Shown: positions 17,401-26,222, counted from the stretch's first letter. The stretch: DNA of 64,000 nt from Pseudopedobacter saltans DSM 12145 (GCF_000190735.1 NC_015177.1:2604001-2668000), one strand, 5' to 3'. Notes: generated by a model not told the origin, from the letters alone. Translations and numbers: made by a program.

Positions 17401-18672
17401 ATGCAAGCTAAGGCAAATACATCATTTACGGGATACGAGAAATTGGTCATTTTTATTCTGGCCATCAGTCAGTTCACCGTTATTTTAGACTTTATGGTAA
17501 TGTCTCCTTTAGGAGATTTACTTATCAAATCCATGGATATAGGAGCTTCCTCTTTTGGAGTTGTCGTATCCGCTTATGCTTTTAGCGCTGGAATATCTGG
17601 AATGTTAACCGCGGGTTTTGCAGATAAATATGACAGAAAAAAACTTCTCTTGTTTTTCTATTCCGGTTTCATTATAGGAACGATTTTCTGCGGGATAGCC
17701 AATAGCTTTTATACGCTGGTAGCTGCAAGAATTATTACCGGTCTTTTTGGAGGTGTTATTGGTTCCATATCTATGGCTATTATAACCGACCTTTTTGCTT
17801 TGGAAAAAAGAGGTCGTGTAATGGGATTCGTTCAAATGGGCTTTGGGGCAAGTCAAGTTCTTGGAATTCCCATCGGCTTATATATCGCTAATAAACTTGG
17901 CTGGGAGGCTCCCTTCTTATTTATCGCAGGTTTTGCTATTTTAATTGCTGTTTTGATCGCTTTACGCCTGAAACCTGTCACCTCCCATTTAGTGCTTCAG
18001 ACACACAGTCAAAACGCTTTTAAGCACCTTACAAACACATTGAAAAAATCCAGTTACAGAATAGGTTTTCTAACAACTGCTGTTTTATCTGTCGGCGGCT
18101 TTATGATGATGCCATATGGAACCGTATTCGCCGTGAATAATCTGCAAATAAGTCACGAGCAGTTACCGTTTTTATTTATGGCCTCGGGCTTAAGTTCGCT
18201 TGTAATTATGCCTTTGATTGGTAAACTGAGTGATAGACTAGATAAAAACAAATTGTTTGCCGTAGCTACAGTGTGGCTAATGATTGTTTGTATAATATAC
18301 ACGAATTTATCTGCCACGCCATTTCTACTTGTGTTATGTATTAACATCTTAATGATGATTGGAATTATGAGCCGCATGGTTCCCTCCACGGCATTGATTT
18401 CTGCTGTTCCGGAGATGCAGGACAGAGGTGCTTTCATGAGCATTAACGCTTCTTTACAACAGGTTTCGGGAGGAATTGCAGCGGTTATCGCCGGTTTAAT
18501 AGTATATCAATACGATAAAAACAGTCCTTTAGAGCATTATAACATTGTAGGATATACAGTCGTGGCAGTATCTGCAATCTCCATTTTTTTAATGACAAGA
18601 GTTAATAAATCTATTCTGGCAAAAAACAAAAAAGTAAATATTGAAACTGAACAACAAGCGTTTGAAGCGTAA
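17401..18672 (+). CDS. MFS transporter, drug/arabinose-efflux type
   Basis: 423 residues with 12 predicted membrane helices. The MFS motif A between helices 2 and 3 is GFADKYDRKKLLLFFY, and the related GKLSDRLDKNKLF lies between helices 8 and 9. The motif C-like stretch VQMGFGASQVLGIPIG in helix 5 is the antiporter signature of DHA-family exporters. A proton-coupled export role in the inner membrane is likely; the substrate is unknown. It has no partner genes, and no repressor is adjacent. Confidence 0.85.
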   Translation: MQAKANTSFTGYEKLVIFILAISQFTVILDFMVMSPLGDLLIKSMDIGASSFGVVVSAYAFSAGISGMLTAGFADKYDRKKLLLFFYSGFIIGTIFCGIANSFYTLVAARIITGLFGGVIGSISMAIITDLFALEKRGRVMGFVQMGFGASQVLGIPIGLYIANKLGWEAPFLFIAGFAILIAVLIALRLKPVTSHLVLQTHSQNAFKHLTNTLKKSSYRIGFLTTAVLSVGGFMMMPYGTVFAVNNLQISHEQLPFLFMASGLSSLVIMPLIGKLSDRLDKNKLFAVATVWLMIVCIIYTNLSATPFLLVLCINILMMIGIMSRMVPSTALISAVPEMQDRGAFMSINASLQQVSGGIAAVIAGLIVYQYDKNSPLEHYNIVGYTVVAVSAISIFLMTRVNKSILAKNKKVNIETEQQAFEA

Positions 18673-18746
18673 AACAACCGATCTTTAGTCAATTATTTTT
18701 TTTAAAAGGTTTTATTGATTTTATTAGGATACTTTAGTTGAAAGTA

Positions 18747-18754
18747 TATCTTTG
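18747..18754 (+). promoter_or_regulatory. -7 box of the Skp-like gene
   Basis: TATCTTTG matches TAnnTTTG and lies 22 bases before the ATG at 18777. Transcription would begin after the in-frame ATG at 18738, which rules that start out. Confidence 0.6.
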
Positions 18755-18776
18755 TGTTAAATATTTAGAGAACGGA

Positions 18777-19379
18777 ATGAACAGAAATCTTTTAAAGATT
18801 GCTAAAGCAGCGAGCGGATTCGCTTTAGCCCTAACTATAGTAAGTTGTAACAGTGGAGAAAAAGGAACAACTAAAGAAGCAGGTAGCCAGACTAAAATAG
18901 AGAAAAGAGAAACGGAACAAATAGTATATGTAAACTCTGATTCTTTATTAAATAACTACGAGTATTTTAAATCTTTAAAAGAAAAATTCGAGGCGAAGTC
19001 TAAAAAGGCCGAAGCAGAATTAAAAAACAAAGGTGCTGCTTTCCAAAGAGAAGTTGCCGCTTATCAACAAAGTGCTCAGACAATGAGTGCGGATCAAAGA
19101 GCTCAAACCGAAGAAAGACTAGCAAGAAAACAACAGGAATTACAAACTTATCAGCAAAATGCAGGTTCTGCTTTAGCGCATGAAGAAGCTGCGGAAAATG
19201 AAAAACTGTATGATAAAGTTGCAGACTATTTAAAAAAGCATGCTAAAGAAAAAGGTTATAAAATGGTATTAACCTATTCTAAAGGTAACAGTGCTATTCT
19301 ATTTGCTGATGATAATTTAGATGTTACTAAAGACGTTATCAAGGGATTAAATGAAGAATATAAAAAAGAACAAAAATAA
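18777..19379 (+). CDS. OmpH/Skp family periplasmic chaperone-like lipoprotein
   Basis: 200 residues from the ATG at 18777. The lipoprotein signal ends TIVSC with Cys24. The mature domain carries the Skp/OmpH pattern: short strand QIVYVNSDSLLNNYEYF, long coiled-coil arms rich in Lys, Glu, Ala and Gln (residues 75-150), and a returning strand KMVLTYSKGNSAILFADDNLDVT. Skp-like proteins bind unfolded outer-membrane proteins in the periplasm. This copy is lipid-anchored, unlike enterobacterial Skp. It is monocistronic, with promoter and terminator visible. Confidence 0.88.
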   Translation: MNRNLLKIAKAASGFALALTIVSCNSGEKGTTKEAGSQTKIEKRETEQIVYVNSDSLLNNYEYFKSLKEKFEAKSKKAEAELKNKGAAFQREVAAYQQSAQTMSADQRAQTEERLARKQQELQTYQQNAGSALAHEEAAENEKLYDKVADYLKKHAKEKGYKMVLTYSKGNSAILFADDNLDVTKDVIKGLNEEYKKEQK

Positions 19380-19395
19380 TTTTAAAAAGTGATCT

Positions 19396-19428
19396 AAAAA
19401 GCCTGCCAGTATCCTGTCAGGCTTTTTT
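19396..19428 (+). terminator. Terminator after the Skp-like gene
   Basis: AAAAAGCCTG pairs with CAGGCTTTTTT around a 12-base loop, ending in a T run. Confidence 0.85.
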
Positions 19429-19516
19429 GTTTTGAAAATATTGGTAACATAGTGAGAGGATTTGCAACCGGATTCACTAAATTGTTTGTTATTTTTTATT
19501 TTTACTTACGTACAGC

Positions 19517-19993
19517 ATGCTTAACAAAGAACAACGGGAATTTATGAATCTGGCGATCGAAAAAGCCAGCGAAAATGTAAAAACAGGTAAAGGAGGGCCT
19601 TTTGGATCTGTTATAGTAAAAAATGGGAAGATTATTTCTGCAACGGGAAATACAGTAAACAAAACCTGTGATCCTACTGCACACGCTGAAATAGCTGCCA
19701 TAAGATTAGCCTGTCAGGAGCTTAAAAGTGTCACTTTGGAAGGCTGTGAAATTTATGCAAGCTGTGAACCTTGCCCCATGTGCTTAAGTGCTATTTATTG
19801 GGCAAAAATAGATAAACTTTACTATGCAGCCACCAAAGAAGATGCATCGGAAGCAGGCTTTGATGACACATTTCTTTATAAGGAAATCTCTTTAGATCCA
19901 AACAAAAGGTCTTTAAATACAGTGCATGATATGCATGAAGAGGCTTTAATCAGTTTCAAACTTTGGAAGGACAAAAATAAAAGAGTAGTTTAA
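19517..19993 (+). CDS. guaD: Guanine deaminase (cytidine deaminase-like fold)
   Basis: 158 residues. Zinc-site residues His56 and Glu58 lie in HAE, and Cys86 and Cys89 in PCPMC. Several stretches match the bacterial GuaD pattern rather than TadA: GGPFGSVIV, CDPTAHAEI, EPCPMCLSAIYWA and especially EAGFDDTFLYKEI near the C-terminus. The enzyme converts guanine to xanthine in purine salvage or catabolism. A tRNA adenosine deaminase (TadA) is the alternative, less likely because the C-terminal region is of the GuaD type. Confidence 0.85.
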   Translation: MLNKEQREFMNLAIEKASENVKTGKGGPFGSVIVKNGKIISATGNTVNKTCDPTAHAEIAAIRLACQELKSVTLEGCEIYASCEPCPMCLSAIYWAKIDKLYYAATKEDASEAGFDDTFLYKEISLDPNKRSLNTVHDMHEEALISFKLWKDKNKRVV

Positions 19994-20020
19994 TTTGGAA
20001 TTCTTTTATAAGAAAAGATA

Positions 20021-20055
20021 AAAAAACAGAGCCTGGTATATAACAAGGCTCTGTT
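20021..20055 (-). terminator. Terminator of the S4-domain gene
   Basis: AACAGAGCC and GGCTCTGTT form a 9-bp stem. On the minus strand it is followed by a run of Ts, 18 bases after the gene's stop. Confidence 0.85.
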
Positions 20056-20072
20056 ACTTGAAACAAATCTGA

Positions 20073-20477
20073 TTATTCGTCATCATCTCCCCAAAAAGAA
20101 TCTGACTGTTTTAAATTATCAATTTCTCGCCTGTCCTTTTTAGTAGGTCTTCCTGTACCTCGATCTCTAACCAGTGCAGGAGCGTGGAATACAGACTTAA
20201 ATTTATAAGTATCTTCTTCTGGTGTTATATCTTCATAGTATAAAATGGCCTTTTTTGCATCTACGCGATTATATAAAAGCCCCGTTACTTTAACTACTTT
20301 CTTTTCTATTCCTTTAGATACCTGGAACTCGTCCCCTATCTTAACCTCGTAACTTGGTTTTATATTGGTACCTCCTTTTTTTACCCTCCCGGCTTTACAA
20401 GCTTCTGTAGCTAAAGTTCGGGTTTTAAAAACCCTTATACACCACAAATACTTATCTATCCTTAATTTCTCTTCCAT
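20073..20477 (-). CDS. RNA-binding S4 domain protein (Hsp15-like)
   Basis: 134 residues. The S4 fold occupies residues 3-65 (LRIDKYLWCIRVFKTRTLATEACKAG... VKKGG... VKIGDEF), the arrangement of Hsp15/HslR, which binds stalled 50S-nascent chain complexes in other bacteria. The C-terminal half is basic (GTGRPTKKDRREIDNLKQ) with an acidic end. The start at 20477 is preferred. In-frame ATGs upstream (20495, 20552) would put the coding region into the spacer, and the last would overlap dapD on the other strand. Confidence 0.85.
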   Translation of the reverse strand: MEEKLRIDKYLWCIRVFKTRTLATEACKAGRVKKGGTNIKPSYEVKIGDEFQVSKGIEKKVVKVTGLLYNRVDAKKAILYYEDITPEEDTYKFKSVFHAPALVRDRGTGRPTKKDRREIDNLKQSDSFWGDDDE

Positions 20478-20539
20478 AATTACCTCAAAGTTCATATAAT
20501 TTGTCAAAAAAATTTTAATTTGCAGCAAAAATTTTCGAT

Positions 20540-21358
20540 ATGATTTCCACATTAAAAAAAGCCATAGAAGAAGCCTGGGAAGACAGAAACTTAATAAACT
20601 TTAAAGAATACCGTAACGCAATCGAATCCGTAATACAACTTTTAGACCGTGGAGAGTTGAGAACAGCCGAACCTATTTTAGGCGACTGGGCCGTAAACGA
20701 CTGGGTGAAGAAAGCTGTTATTCTTTACTTTCCAATTCGCGAAATGGAAAAAATAGAAGTTGGACCTTTCGTATTTCATGACAAAATGAAATTGAAAACC
20801 GACTACAAAGAAAGAGGTGTTAGAGTAGTACCTCATGGTCTTGCGAGATACGGTGCTTATTTAGCAAGCGGTGTAATTTTGATGCCATCTTATGTAAATA
20901 TTGGTGCGTATGTAGACGAAGGTACAATGGTTGATACCTGGGCTACGGTTGGTTCTTGTGCACAAATAGGTAAAAGAGTACACCTGAGCGGCGGAGTTGG
21001 CATTGGTGGTGTTTTAGAGCCGGTACAAGCTGCACCTGTAATTATAGAAGATGATTGTTTTATCGGATCAAGAGCAATCGTTGTGGAAGGTGTTAGAGTT
21101 GGAAAAGAAGCCGTATTAGGCGCAAACGTTGTTTTAACAGCATCAACAAAAATCATCGATGTAAGCGGTCCTGAGCCTGTAGAACATAAAATGTATGTTC
21201 CTGAACGCTCTGTAGTAATTCCGGGAAGCTATACCAAAAAATTCCCTGCAGGAGAATACCAGGTTCCATGTGCATTGATTATTGGCCAAAGAAAAGAGTC
21301 TACTGATAAAAAAACGTCATTAAATGATGCTTTAAGAGACCACAATGTGGCAATCTAA
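20540..21358 (+). CDS. dapD: 2,3,4,5-tetrahydropyridine-2,6-dicarboxylate N-succinyltransferase
   Basis: 272 residues, the standard length for DapD. The N-terminal helical domain is followed by a left-handed beta-helix of hexapeptide repeats (residues 105-200: IGAYVDEGTMVDTWATVGSC, AQIGKRVHLSGGVGIGGV, IEDDCFIGSRAIVVEGVRVG). It transfers succinate from succinyl-CoA to tetrahydrodipicolinate in the succinylase branch of lysine and meso-diaminopimelate synthesis, which feeds peptidoglycan. It is divergent from the S4 gene, with a 62-base spacer between starts containing a TTTG and a TTAATTTGC element. Confidence 0.95.
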   Translation: MISTLKKAIEEAWEDRNLINFKEYRNAIESVIQLLDRGELRTAEPILGDWAVNDWVKKAVILYFPIREMEKIEVGPFVFHDKMKLKTDYKERGVRVVPHGLARYGAYLASGVILMPSYVNIGAYVDEGTMVDTWATVGSCAQIGKRVHLSGGVGIGGVLEPVQAAPVIIEDDCFIGSRAIVVEGVRVGKEAVLGANVVLTASTKIIDVSGPEPVEHKMYVPERSVVIPGSYTKKFPAGEYQVPCALIIGQRKESTDKKTSLNDALRDHNVAI

Positions 21359-21380
21359 AATATAAGACACCTACTTTTTT

Positions 21381-21408
21381 GAAGCGAACTATGTTTATAG
21401 TTCGCTTC
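21381..21408 (+). terminator. Terminator after dapD
   Basis: GAAGCGAACTAT / ATAGTTCGCTTC forms a 12-bp stem with a 4-base loop, followed by TTTAATTAT. The T run is short, so it may be leaky. Confidence 0.75.
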
Positions 21409-21418
21409 TTTAATTATA

Positions 21419-21426
21419 TATATTTG
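21419..21426 (+). promoter_or_regulatory. -7 box of the glycosyltransferase operon
   Basis: TATATTTG followed by CA, a full TAnnTTTG match 22 bases before the ATG at 21448. It lies immediately after the dapD terminator. Confidence 0.6.
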
Positions 21427-21447
21427 CAAAATATTGAAAATAAAGAG

Positions 21448-22575
21448 ATGAATATCGGATTTGAAGCTAAAAGAGTTTTCAGAAATTTCACCGGGCTGGG
21501 AAATTATAGCAGGGCTGTAGTGAAAGCATTATCAGAAAACTATCCCGACAATCGATATTTTCTTTATACCCCCGACAATAAAGGCTCACTAAATACAAGC
21601 CTAAACTTAAAAGCTCCGAATATTTCAATTGTAACTGCACCTGTAAAAGCCCTAAAAGCAATTTGGAGGGTGTTACAGATTAACAAAAATCTTAAAGAAG
21701 ACAAAATTGATCTGTTTCATGGCTTAAGCAACGAGCTTCCTCTAAATATAAGAAAGTCCAAAGTTCCGGCCGTTGTCACCATTCACGATTTAATTTTCAT
21801 CAGATACCCTCAATATTTTAAGCTCATTGACAGGAATATCTACAAATATAAATTCCGAAAGGCCTGTATAAATGCCAATAGAATAATTGCAATCAGCGAG
21901 CAAACTAAAAGAGATATTATACATTTCTTTAAAATCGACCCTCATAAGATCGATATCGTTTACCAGGGTTGCGATCCTGTGTTTTCAATCCCAACTGTCA
22001 GGGAAGATCTGCAGATAATAAAACACAAATACAGTTTACCCGATAGCTTTTTATTGTGCGTAGGTACCATTGAGCAGAGAAAAAATCAACTATTGATATT
22101 ACAGGCGTTAAACCAGATACCTGAAGATATCAAATTAGTGTTAGTTGGTAAGCCAACAGCTTATAAAACTGAATTAACAACGTATATTCAAACCTATAAT
22201 CTTGAAAACAGGGTACATTTTTTAGAAAAAGTTCCTTTTCAGGATTTACCTTTGATTTATCAATTGGCAAATATTTTTGTGTATCCCTCGAGATTCGAAG
22301 GTTTCGGCATTCCTCTGCTCGAGGCCATTTCTGCTGGGGTTCCTGCTATTGGTGCCACAGGATCTTGTCTGGAAGAAGCTGGTGGCCCCGACAGTCTCTA
22401 CACCTATCCTGATAACCATAATGAACTGGCCAAATATATAAACATGGTTTTACAATCGGACGAGCTAAGACAAAAAATGATTGAAAAGGGCCTTCAATAC
22501 GCTAGCAAATTCAGTGAAGAAAATATTGCTCGAAATTTGATGAATGTATATAAAAAGACATTAGAAAATGCTTAA
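21448..22575 (+). CDS. Glycosyltransferase, GT4 family (GT-B fold)
   Basis: 375 residues from the ATG at 21448; the longer frame from 21379 begins inside the dapD terminator. The N-terminal acceptor domain opens MNIGFEAKRVFRNFTGLGNY, with a glycine-rich loop. The C-terminal nucleotide-sugar domain has LLCVGTIEQRKNQ and the E-x7-E motif EGFGIPLLE near residue 284. Members with this N-terminus are retaining mannosyl-type transferases in polysaccharide or lipopolysaccharide synthesis; the exact sugar is not deducible. It overlaps the next gene by eight bases, so it shares an operon with the threonylcarbamoyl-AMP synthase. Confidence 0.87.
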   Translation: MNIGFEAKRVFRNFTGLGNYSRAVVKALSENYPDNRYFLYTPDNKGSLNTSLNLKAPNISIVTAPVKALKAIWRVLQINKNLKEDKIDLFHGLSNELPLNIRKSKVPAVVTIHDLIFIRYPQYFKLIDRNIYKYKFRKACINANRIIAISEQTKRDIIHFFKIDPHKIDIVYQGCDPVFSIPTVREDLQIIKHKYSLPDSFLLCVGTIEQRKNQLLILQALNQIPEDIKLVLVGKPTAYKTELTTYIQTYNLENRVHFLEKVPFQDLPLIYQLANIFVYPSRFEGFGIPLLEAISAGVPAIGATGSCLEEAGGPDSLYTYPDNHNELAKYINMVLQSDELRQKMIEKGLQYASKFSEENIARNLMNVYKKTLENA

Positions 22576-23134
22576 AGACGAAATAAATAAAGCACTGGAA
22601 GTTCTAAAGAACGGAGGCTTAATTCTATATCCTACCGATACAATTTGGGGAATCGGTTGCGATGCAACCAATCCGGAAGCAGTTGCAAAAGTGTATGCTT
22701 TAAAACAAAGAACAGAGAGCAAAAGTCTTATTATCTTACTGGACACCGACAATAAATTAGTAAGCTATGCTAATGATATCCCCGATGTTGCTTACGATTT
22801 GATTGAATATGCGGAAAACCCCATGACTATTATTTTTTCGAATGCCAAGAATCTGGCACCGAATGTAATCAACGAAGACGGTAGTGTGGGCATAAGAGTA
22901 ACGTCGCACCAATTCTGTAAAGAATTAATTCAACGTTTCCGAAAACCTATAGTTTCAACTTCGGCAAATGTAAGCGGTAACCCCTCCCCTAAAAATTTTT
23001 CTTATATAGATCAGGAGATAAAAGATGGAGTAGATTATATTGTTAATCTGGAACAGGAAGACAGCATAGAGAAAAAGCCTTCTACAATTATTAAATTAGA
23101 ACCAGACGGGAAATTTGCTTTTATCAGAAAATAA
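22568..23134 (+). CDS. L-threonylcarbamoyladenylate synthase (Sua5/YciO/YrdC family)
   Basis: 188 residues covering only the YrdC domain. Features are the KNGGLILYPTDTIWGIG substrate pocket, KQRTESKSLIILL, VGIRV and the conserved PIVSTSANVSGNPSP near residues 132-146. It makes threonylcarbamoyl-AMP from threonine, bicarbonate and ATP for the t6A37 modification of ANN-decoding tRNAs. The Sua5 C-terminal domain is absent, so it is TsaC-like in size. Its start lies eight bases inside the glycosyltransferase gene. The nearby CCA-adding enzyme and MiaA make a small tRNA-maturation neighbourhood. Confidence 0.9.
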   Translation: MLKDEINKALEVLKNGGLILYPTDTIWGIGCDATNPEAVAKVYALKQRTESKSLIILLDTDNKLVSYANDIPDVAYDLIEYAENPMTIIFSNAKNLAPNVINEDGSVGIRVTSHQFCKELIQRFRKPIVSTSANVSGNPSPKNFSYIDQEIKDGVDYIVNLEQEDSIEKKPSTIIKLEPDGKFAFIRK

Positions 23135-23162
23135 TTTACGATTTTTGCACCGTGACACCATC

Positions 23163-23183
23163 CCTTTTGCAAAGGGCAAAAGG
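23163..23183 (+). other. Hairpin just before the CCA-adding enzyme start
   Basis: CCTTTTGC and GCAAAAGG form an 8-bp stem with a 5-base loop, ending eight bases before the ATG at 23192. There is no T run, so it is not a terminator. It may shape translation initiation. Confidence 0.5.
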
Positions 23184-23191
23184 AATTTAAA

Positions 23192-24604
23192 ATGAAAGAA
23201 TACCTTAAACACCCCATTTTTAACATTATTTCTGAATTAAGTAATAAACTGGGTATAGAAACATATGTTATTGGCGGCTTTGTACGCGATATATTTTTAA
23301 AAAGACCATCTAAAGATGTTGACATCCTTGTAATTGGTAATGGCCCCGAGTTTGCATTGGAAGTCGGTAAAAAACTGCACACCAATGTGTCAGTATTTAA
23401 AAATTTTGGTACGGCCATGCTTCGTTATCAGGATTTGGAAGTGGAATTTGTAGGCGCTAGAAAAGAATCTTACAGAACAAATTCCAGAAAACCAATTGTC
23501 GAAAACGGTACCCTGGAAGATGATCAAAAAAGGAGGGATTTTACTATTAATGCCATGGCTATATCGCTTTCCAAAAACAATTATGGCCAACTAATAGATC
23601 CCTTTAATGGAGTAAAGGATCTTAAAGAAAATCTCATTATAACGCCTTTGGATGCAAATGAAACTTTCTCCGACGATCCTTTACGTATGATGCGAGCTAT
23701 ACGCTTTGCAACCCAATTAAACTTCCAAATTCACCAAAGTGCAATTGATGCTATCGTTTTTAATAAAGAGCGAATTAAAATTGTGTCGAAAGAGAGGATA
23801 ACTGACGAACTTAATAAGATTATCCTTTCGAAAAAGCCTTCTATAGGTTTCAAGTATCTTTTTGACACCAAGTTATTACATATAATCTTCCCGCAAATGG
23901 CAAAGCTTTATGGGATAGACTATATAGATGGAAAAGGCCATAAAGATAATTTTTACCACACACTGCAGGTTCTTGATAATTTATCTCAAAATACTGACGA
24001 CTTATGGTTAAGATGGGCAGCAATTTTGCATGATATAGCAAAACCTGCAACCAAACGTTTCGAAAAAAAACATGGCTGGACGTTTCATGGTCATGAAGAC
24101 AAAGGGGCCAGAATGGTTCCCAAAATATTTGCGGAGCTTAAACTCCCACTTAACGAGAAGATGAAATATGTACAGAAATTGGTGCTGCTACATTTACGCC
24201 CAATTGTACTTGCCAAGGAAATTATAACAGACTCGGCAGTAAGAAGATTGCTTTTCGAAGCTGGAGATGACATTGATGATCTTATGCTGCTTTGCCAAGC
24301 CGATATCACTACAAAAAACGAGTATAAGGTTAAAAAATACCGAAATAACTTTGAGTTGGTAAAACAGAAGCTTAAAGATGTTGAAGAAAAGGATAAAATC
24401 AGAAACTGGCAGCCTCCAATAAGCGGAGATGATATCATCAAAGCATTTAATATAAAAGCCGGACCAGAAGTTGGCATCATTAAAAACAAAATTAGAGAAG
24501 CTATACTGGAAGGCGATATAAAAAACGACCGGGCAGAAGCTTTTGATTTAATGAAGGCTATTGGAAGAGAGATTGGTCTCAAATTTGAACAAGAAATAAA
24601 CTAA
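23192..24604 (+). CDS. cca: CCA tRNA nucleotidyltransferase with HD domain
   Basis: 470 residues. The class II nucleotidyltransferase head shows GGFVRDIFL at 28-36 and catalytic DVD at 42-44, then RRDFTINAMA and the DPLRMMRAIRFA template region. The C-terminal part has an HD phosphohydrolase-type motif (LHDIAKPATK, H280-D281) with a further HGHEDKG block. It adds or repairs the 3' CCA end of tRNAs. The tRNA genes in this window appear not to encode CCA directly after the discriminator, so the enzyme is needed. The HD module may also provide a phosphatase activity. Confidence 0.93.
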   Translation: MKEYLKHPIFNIISELSNKLGIETYVIGGFVRDIFLKRPSKDVDILVIGNGPEFALEVGKKLHTNVSVFKNFGTAMLRYQDLEVEFVGARKESYRTNSRKPIVENGTLEDDQKRRDFTINAMAISLSKNNYGQLIDPFNGVKDLKENLIITPLDANETFSDDPLRMMRAIRFATQLNFQIHQSAIDAIVFNKERIKIVSKERITDELNKIILSKKPSIGFKYLFDTKLLHIIFPQMAKLYGIDYIDGKGHKDNFYHTLQVLDNLSQNTDDLWLRWAAILHDIAKPATKRFEKKHGWTFHGHEDKGARMVPKIFAELKLPLNEKMKYVQKLVLLHLRPIVLAKEIITDSAVRRLLFEAGDDIDDLMLLCQADITTKNEYKVKKYRNNFELVKQKLKDVEEKDKIRNWQPPISGDDIIKAFNIKAGPEVGIIKNKIREAILEGDIKNDRAEAFDLMKAIGREIGLKFEQEIN

Positions 24605-24622
24605 AATATTTTAAATAAAATT

Positions 24623-24630
24623 TATTTTTG
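24623..24630 (+). promoter_or_regulatory. -7 box four bases before a start codon
   Basis: TATTTTTG, a TAnnTTTG match, ends only four bases before the ATG at 24635, so the transcript would start at or next to the start codon. Confidence 0.5.
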
Positions 24631-24634
24631 CGAC

Positions 24635-25249
24635 ATGGCAATTTATAGATTCAAAGTAAGTTTCGAAGATTATGATGATGTAATTAGAGAGATAGACATC
24701 AAATCGAATCAAACTTTTAAAGATCTTCATGATGCAATTCATAAATCTATTGGTTACGACCCGGAGAAGTCTTCTTCTTTCTATGCGAGTAATGACCAAT
24801 GGATTAAAAATGAAGAGATAGCGTATTTACCCAACCAAAGAAAGGTTGATCGCGGCGTTGTACTAATGGAAAATTCCAAACTAAGTGCGTTTATAGATGA
24901 TCCGCACCAAAAGTTCTATTATGTTTACAACTTCGATAAACCTTTCGATTTTCATGTACAGCTAATTAAAATTCTTGAGAACGATGCGAAAGAGTATCCT
25001 TTAGTCGTAAAATCTATGGGGGAAGCACCTAAAATTTTCTCTAATATTTTAGGTAATCCTGATGAAATTACAGGTGACGAAGATGACGACTATATTGAAG
25101 ATGATGACATCCTGATTGCAGATGAGGATGAATTGAATTCTCTAAATGCCAGAGAAGACGACGAGGATGAAGAAGAAGAGGATAACGATGAATTTTCTGA
25201 TGAGTTCTCAGACAACGAAAACTACGACTCGAATGATTACGAAGACTAA
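24635..25249 (+). CDS. pRiA4b ORF-3-like / IS1096 TnpR-like domain protein with acidic tail
   Basis: 204 residues. Residues 1-120 resemble the plasmid pRiA4b ORF-3-like fold (MAIYRFKVSFEDYDDVIREI, TFKDLHDAIHKSIGYD, FYYVYNFDKPFDFHVQL), which is named after mobile elements but is widespread as a chromosomal gene of unknown role. Residues 145-204 are almost entirely Asp, Glu, Asn and Ser and are likely disordered. No transposase or terminal repeats are nearby, so I treat it as a resident gene. It has its own -7 box and terminator. Confidence 0.72.
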   Translation: MAIYRFKVSFEDYDDVIREIDIKSNQTFKDLHDAIHKSIGYDPEKSSSFYASNDQWIKNEEIAYLPNQRKVDRGVVLMENSKLSAFIDDPHQKFYYVYNFDKPFDFHVQLIKILENDAKEYPLVVKSMGEAPKIFSNILGNPDEITGDEDDDYIEDDDILIADEDELNSLNAREDDEDEEEEDNDEFSDEFSDNENYDSNDYED

Positions 25250-25255
25250 ATAAAG

Positions 25256-25280
25256 AAATCCGGAACATTCCGGATTTTTT
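25256..25280 (+). terminator. Terminator after the acidic-tail gene
   Basis: AATCCGGAA/TTCCGGATT, a 9-bp stem with a 2-base spacer (the effective loop is larger), ending in six Ts. Confidence 0.85.
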
Positions 25281-25316
25281 CATTTAATCACTACCTAATA
25301 ATCTTACAGATATTAT

Positions 25317-26222
25317 ATGCCAAAAACTTTAATCGTTATAGCAGGGCCAACCGCCGTCGGTAAAACAGCTTTAGGAATAGAAATAGCCAAACACTATCAA
25401 ACGGAAGTTCTTTCGGCAGACAGCAGGCAATTTTTCAAAGAGACAACAATTGGAACAGCCAAGCCTTCAAAAGAAGAATTATCTACAGTAAAACACTACT
25501 TTATCGATTCACATTCTGTTACAGAAGATTTTAGTGTCGGACATTACGAAAAACAAGCATTGGAGATATTACAAAACATTTTTGCCACAAATGATTATGC
25601 CGTTATGGTAGGTGGCTCCGGGCTGTATGTCAATGCTGTTATTAACGGCTTTGATGAACTTCCTGAGATAGATATCGAAGTCAGAAATACATTAAACCAA
25701 CGATTAGAAGAAGAGGGCATTTTAAAGCTACAGGAAGAACTAAAAGAGATCGACCCTGTCTACTATCATACAGTGGATTTAAATAATCCTCAGAGGATAA
25801 TCAGAGCACTTGAGGTATATCATTCTTCGAGTCAGGTTTTTTCTTCTTTCAGAACAGGGGTAAAACGCGAAAGACCTTTCAAAACAGTTATTATAGGCTT
25901 AAATATGGAAAGGGAAAAACTATATGGAAGAATCAACAAACGCGTTGATATAATGCTTGAACAAGGTTTATTAGAAGAGGTGAAATCACTAAGCTCCTAT
26001 CAAAAATTAAATAGTCTTAATACCGTAGGTTATACAGAAATATTCGATTACCTTAATGGAAATATTAATTTAGAAAGAGCTATTGAGCTAATCAAACAAA
26101 ACTCCAGACGATATGCTAAAAGGCAGATAACCTGGTTTAAAAAGGTTGAAGGAATAAAATGGTTTGACCCAAAACAAAAAGAAGACATTATTTTATATAT
26201 AGATAAAACAATATCTTCCTGA
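25317..26222 (+). CDS. miaA: tRNA dimethylallyltransferase
   Basis: 301 residues, the normal MiaA length. P-loop GPTAVGKT at 10-17, the DSRQFFKETTIGTAKPS substrate region with conserved Asp and Gln, VGGSGLYVNAV, NNPQRIIRALEVY and the C-terminal RRYAKRQITWFK. It transfers dimethylallyl from DMAPP to A37 of tRNAs reading UNN codons; tRNA-Tyr, Trp and Phe substrates are encoded elsewhere in this window. Confidence 0.96.
   Translation: MPKTLIVIAGPTAVGKTALGIEIAKHYQTEVLSADSRQFFKETTIGTAKPSKEELSTVKHYFIDSHSVTEDFSVGHYEKQALEILQNIFATNDYAVMVGGSGLYVNAVINGFDELPEIDIEVRNTLNQRLEEEGILKLQEELKEIDPVYYHTVDLNNPQRIIRALEVYHSSSQVFSSFRTGVKRERPFKTVIIGLNMEREKLYGRINKRVDIMLEQGLLEEVKSLSSYQKLNSLNTVGYTEIFDYLNGNINLERAIELIKQNSRRYAKRQITWFKKVEGIKWFDPKQKEDIILYIDKTISS

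Noticed and set aside
20478..20552. Longer N-terminus for the S4 protein
   Set aside because: It would overlap the dapD start on the other strand and adds residues unrelated to the S4 family start.
24635..25249. Mobile-element gene, suggested by the family name (IS1096 TnpR-like/pRiA4b ORF-3)
   Set aside because: No transposase, terminal repeats or target duplication were seen, and the flanking genes are housekeeping genes.
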